NCBI GenBank assembly: GCA_964396535.1
Contig: CAYNFT010000090.1
Span: 1-8,018, forward strand
Length of the DNA stretch: 8,018 nt
Source: CAYNFT01 sp964396535
GTDB lineage: Bacteria > Chloroflexota > Dehalococcoidia > Dehalococcoidales > UBA2162
Direction of reading: 5' to 3'
This document shows, in pieces, positions 7,009 to 8,018 of this stretch; within the stretch, counting starts at the first letter, position 1, and each line of letters opens with the position of its first letter. Below the pieces are notes generated by a model. It was not told where the DNA came from and ran no database searches. It was given only the letters and a program-made list of their open reading frames with translations. A program made the position numbers and the translations under genes.

Positions 7009-7356
7009 CTATACCTCGGATTTAGTACTCATCGGCTGAATAATCAGGTTCATTGCGGTCAGGAAATCCCGCCACTGGTTCCTTTTCACTACCAGTAGCT
7101 GGTGCCCTTTATCAGTAATATAGTAGTACCTTCTCTGCCGACCATTGGGTAACATCTGCCACTTGCCTTCAATTAAGCCCAGCTTTTCCAAACGGTGAAG
7201 GGCCGGATAAAGGGTACCTTCCTTAAATTTAAAGTAGCCCTGACTCTTTCTCTCAAGTTCCTTAATAATTTGATAGCCATACATTGGCTGCTGAGCTATG
7301 AGACAAAGAAGTAAAGACTCAGAGCTACCTTTCATCAACTCAAGCCCTTGTGCCAT
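7009..7356 (-). CDS. PadR-family transcriptional regulator
   Basis: A small winged-helix DNA-binding repressor of 115 residues. The core has KGSSESLLLCLIAQQPMYGYQ (9-29, helix-turn-helix), the family hallmark FKEGTLYPALHRLEKLGLI (44-62), and the wing NGRQRRYYYITDKG (71-84). A short C-terminal helix (to 115) would mediate dimer contacts, as in the short PadR-s2 class. The frame is open back to a GTG at 7392. I chose the ATG at 7356 because it has GAGG 8 nt upstream and because the predicted transcript starts near 7395, leaving no room for the GTG to have a leader. It is the first gene of a four-gene operon with HAAS, DegV and hydrolase genes. It probably represses its own promoter through palindromes overlapping the -10 and -35. 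The inducer is unknown. Confidence 0.92.
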   Translation of the reverse strand: MAQGLELMKGSSESLLLCLIAQQPMYGYQIIKELERKSQGYFKFKEGTLYPALHRLEKLGLIEGKWQMLPNGRQRRYYYITDKGHQLLVVKRNQWRDFLTAMNLIIQPMSTKSEV

Positions 7357-7364
7357 TTCAACTA

Positions 7365-7368
7365 CCTC
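7365..7368 (-). promoter_or_regulatory. Ribosome binding site that sets the padR start
   Basis: GAGG in the minus-strand context GTGAGGT lies 8 nt before the ATG at 7356. The upstream alternatives, GTG at 7392 and ATG at 7380, have no comparable site. This supports the shorter 115-residue protein. Confidence 0.7.
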
Positions 7369-7392
7369 ACTTTCTATCATACCTAGATTCAC

Positions 7393-7428
7393 TATGCAAG
7401 CATATTAGCATACGTTCCCTTATTATGC
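7393..7428. promoter_or_regulatory. Probable PadR operator cluster
   Basis: The segment carries a perfect 12-bp palindrome TATGCAAGCATA (7393-7404), another half-site GCATA (7408-7412), and TATGC (7424-7428). Together they form alternating inverted half-sites of the same five bases. They cover the -10, the spacer and the -35 of the predicted padR promoter. PadR proteins bind short AT-rich dyads in their own promoters, so autoregulation is a reasonable inference. Confidence 0.6.
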
Positions 7429-7430
7429 AA
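7402..7430 (-). promoter_or_regulatory. Promoter of the padR-HAAS-DegV-hydrolase operon
   Basis: On the minus strand, TTGCAT (7425-7430) and TAATAT (7402-7407) are separated by exactly 17 nt. This predicts transcription from about 7395, some 39 nt before the padR ATG. Both boxes are overlapped by TATGC/GCATA half-sites. Confidence 0.6.
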
Positions 7431-7588
7431 CCGATTTTCAACATAGAATCAATATGAATAAATGACGCTTTATAAAGGTAACTGACTGATAAATAAGGTG
7501 GCTCCAGTGTCACCAGAACTAAAGGAATTACAGGGTAGAATTAAGCGGGCTTATTCATCGAAGTAATTTGAAGGTGGTCATCCTTCCC
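7431..7588. other. Intergenic stretch without a clear gene
   Basis: This AT-rich gap lies upstream of padR and downstream of the synthetase stop. A tiny plus-strand frame (GTG at 7507 to TAA at 7566, 19 codons) follows an AAGGTGG but resembles nothing I recognise. A weak dyad, GAAGG/CCTTC (7570-7574 and 7582-7586), sits just past the synthetase stop without a T-run, so no convincing terminator is seen there. Confidence 0.4.
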
Positions 7589-7963
7589 CTAAGAAACTTC
7601 GATCTCTGGAAAGAGGGGTGGTATTGATAAACGATTTCGGATTCTTTCTTTGTCAATTTCACCGGTAGCAGTTCTGGGTAAAGACTCCAGAAAGATGACC
7701 TGCTTGGGCGCTTTATAACTGGCTATGCGTTCAAGACAATACTGTTTAATCTCCTGCTCTGTTGCTAGAGCACCTTCCCGTAAACTAATAATTGCTCCAA
7801 CCAACTCCCCCCTCAGTTCATCAGGAATGCCTATCACTGCTACTTCAGCCACTTTGGGATGTGTAGATAAAACACTCTCAATATCATTAGGATTGATATT
7901 TTGACCCTTTACGATAATTGTGTCCTTCTTTCTGTTTATCACTGGCAGAAAGAAGGACACCAT
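7589..7963 (-). CDS. AMP-forming acyl-CoA synthetase, C-terminal domain fragment
   Basis: A 124-residue open frame covering the C-terminal lid domain (AMP-binding_C) of an acyl-CoA synthetase/ligase, an enzyme that activates carboxylic acids with ATP and CoA. Visible features are the hinge/A8 region NRKKDTIIVKGQNINPNDIE (10-29), HPKVAEVAVIGIPDELRGE (35-53), YKAPKQVIFLESLP (83-96) and the A10 region RTATGEI (97-103). The large N-terminal adenylation domain is missing. The first six residues (MVSFFL) come from the inverted copy at the contig end, so the start is not real and the gene is truncated by the fold-back. In A10 the lysine that normally catalyses adenylation (TGKI) is Glu102 (GAA), which is unusual. 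It is on the same strand as padR but 232 nt away, so probably a separate unit. Family certain; substrate unknown. Confidence 0.88.
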   Translation of the reverse strand: MVSFFLPVINRKKDTIIVKGQNINPNDIESVLSTHPKVAEVAVIGIPDELRGELVGAIISLREGALATEQEIKQYCLERIASYKAPKQVIFLESLPRTATGEIDKERIRNRLSIPPLFPEIEVS

Positions 7964-8018
7964 TATCGTAAAGGGTCAAAATATCAATCCTAATGATATT
8001 TATAGTGTTTTATCTACA
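7862..8018. repeat. 73-nt near-perfect inverted repeat at the sequence end
   Basis: Arms 7862-7934 and 7946-8018 are reverse complements at 70 of 73 positions, around an 11-nt spacer. The mismatched pairs are 7877/8003, 7879/8001 and 7919/7961. Both arms encode the same synthetase hinge segment, the left on the minus strand and the right on the plus strand. The right copy changes the conserved Glu codon GAG to TAT (Tyr), and Thr ACA to ACC (silent). Its position at the very end fits a fold-back chimera of amplification or assembly. A true inverted paralogue is less likely but not excluded. Confidence 0.95.

Noticed and set aside
7357..7392. Longer padR start at GTG 7392
   Set aside because: It has no ribosome site and would begin only about 3 nt from the predicted transcription start. 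The ATG at 7356 has a well-spaced GAGG.
7507..7566. Nineteen-codon plus-strand frame after AAGGTGG
   Set aside because: It is too short to judge, matches nothing recognised, and its start is GTG. It is noted only in the intergenic description.
7862..8018. Reading the terminal inverted repeat as a CRISPR unit or transposon end
   Set aside because: The arms are coding sequence of one conserved protein motif, there is no repeat-spacer periodicity, and no transposase is nearby.
1..8018. tRNA, rRNA or CRISPR arrays
   Set aside because: I saw no cloverleaf with a conserved T-loop, no rRNA-like conserved blocks and no regularly spaced repeats on either strand.

Overview
This window reads as about 8 kb of bacterial chromosome of moderate GC content. 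It looks like a complete small contig, because a broken gene and a fold-back lie at its right end. The gene set is an electron transfer flavoprotein pair, an EF-G-like GTPase, a DegV protein, a PadR/HAAS membrane-protein pair and an acyl-CoA synthetase tail. This suits an uncultured, probably anaerobic bacterium that metabolises acyl-CoA compounds. The Gram-positive/Chloroflexota style of the PadR-HAAS pair and the general protein flavour suggest something like Dehalococcoidia, but that is an impression and not proven by the sequence.

Layout, left to right. Positions 18-1887 (+) hold etfB and etfA, with strong Shine-Dalgarno sites and a small stem-loop between them. A symmetric hairpin with A and T tails at 1926-1955 ends this unit and also serves the convergent gene on the other strand. 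Positions 1978-4038 (-) encode a non-canonical elongation factor G-like GTPase with its own recognisable promoter (-10 TATAAT at 4074-4079). Positions 4039-4305 are non-coding. They hold that promoter, a G-rich element able to form a hairpin or a G-quadruplex, and a rho-independent terminator for the next minus-strand unit.

Positions 4306-7356 (-) are a tight four-gene operon, read right to left: padR regulator, HAAS-type multi-spanning membrane protein, DegV fatty-acid-binding protein, and membrane-anchored alpha/beta hydrolase. Its gaps are 3, 15 and 12 nt. A sigma70-type promoter upstream of padR is covered by TATGC/GCATA palindromes, which suggests autorepression by PadR. The stretch 7431-7588 holds nothing firm.

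Positions 7589-7963 (-) encode the C-terminal domain of an AMP-forming acyl-CoA synthetase. It is cut off at its N-terminal side by a 73-nt near-perfect inverted repeat that ends the sequence. This is most likely a fold-back assembly or amplification chimera, though three mismatches leave a real inverted paralogue possible.

Functional theme: acyl-CoA activation (synthetase), electron removal from acyl-CoA dehydrogenases (Etf), and lipid handling at the membrane (DegV, hydrolase, HAAS protein) all point to lipid metabolism. The most interesting candidate system is the PadR-controlled HAAS-DegV-hydrolase operon. It is made of known families in a combination that may not have been studied.
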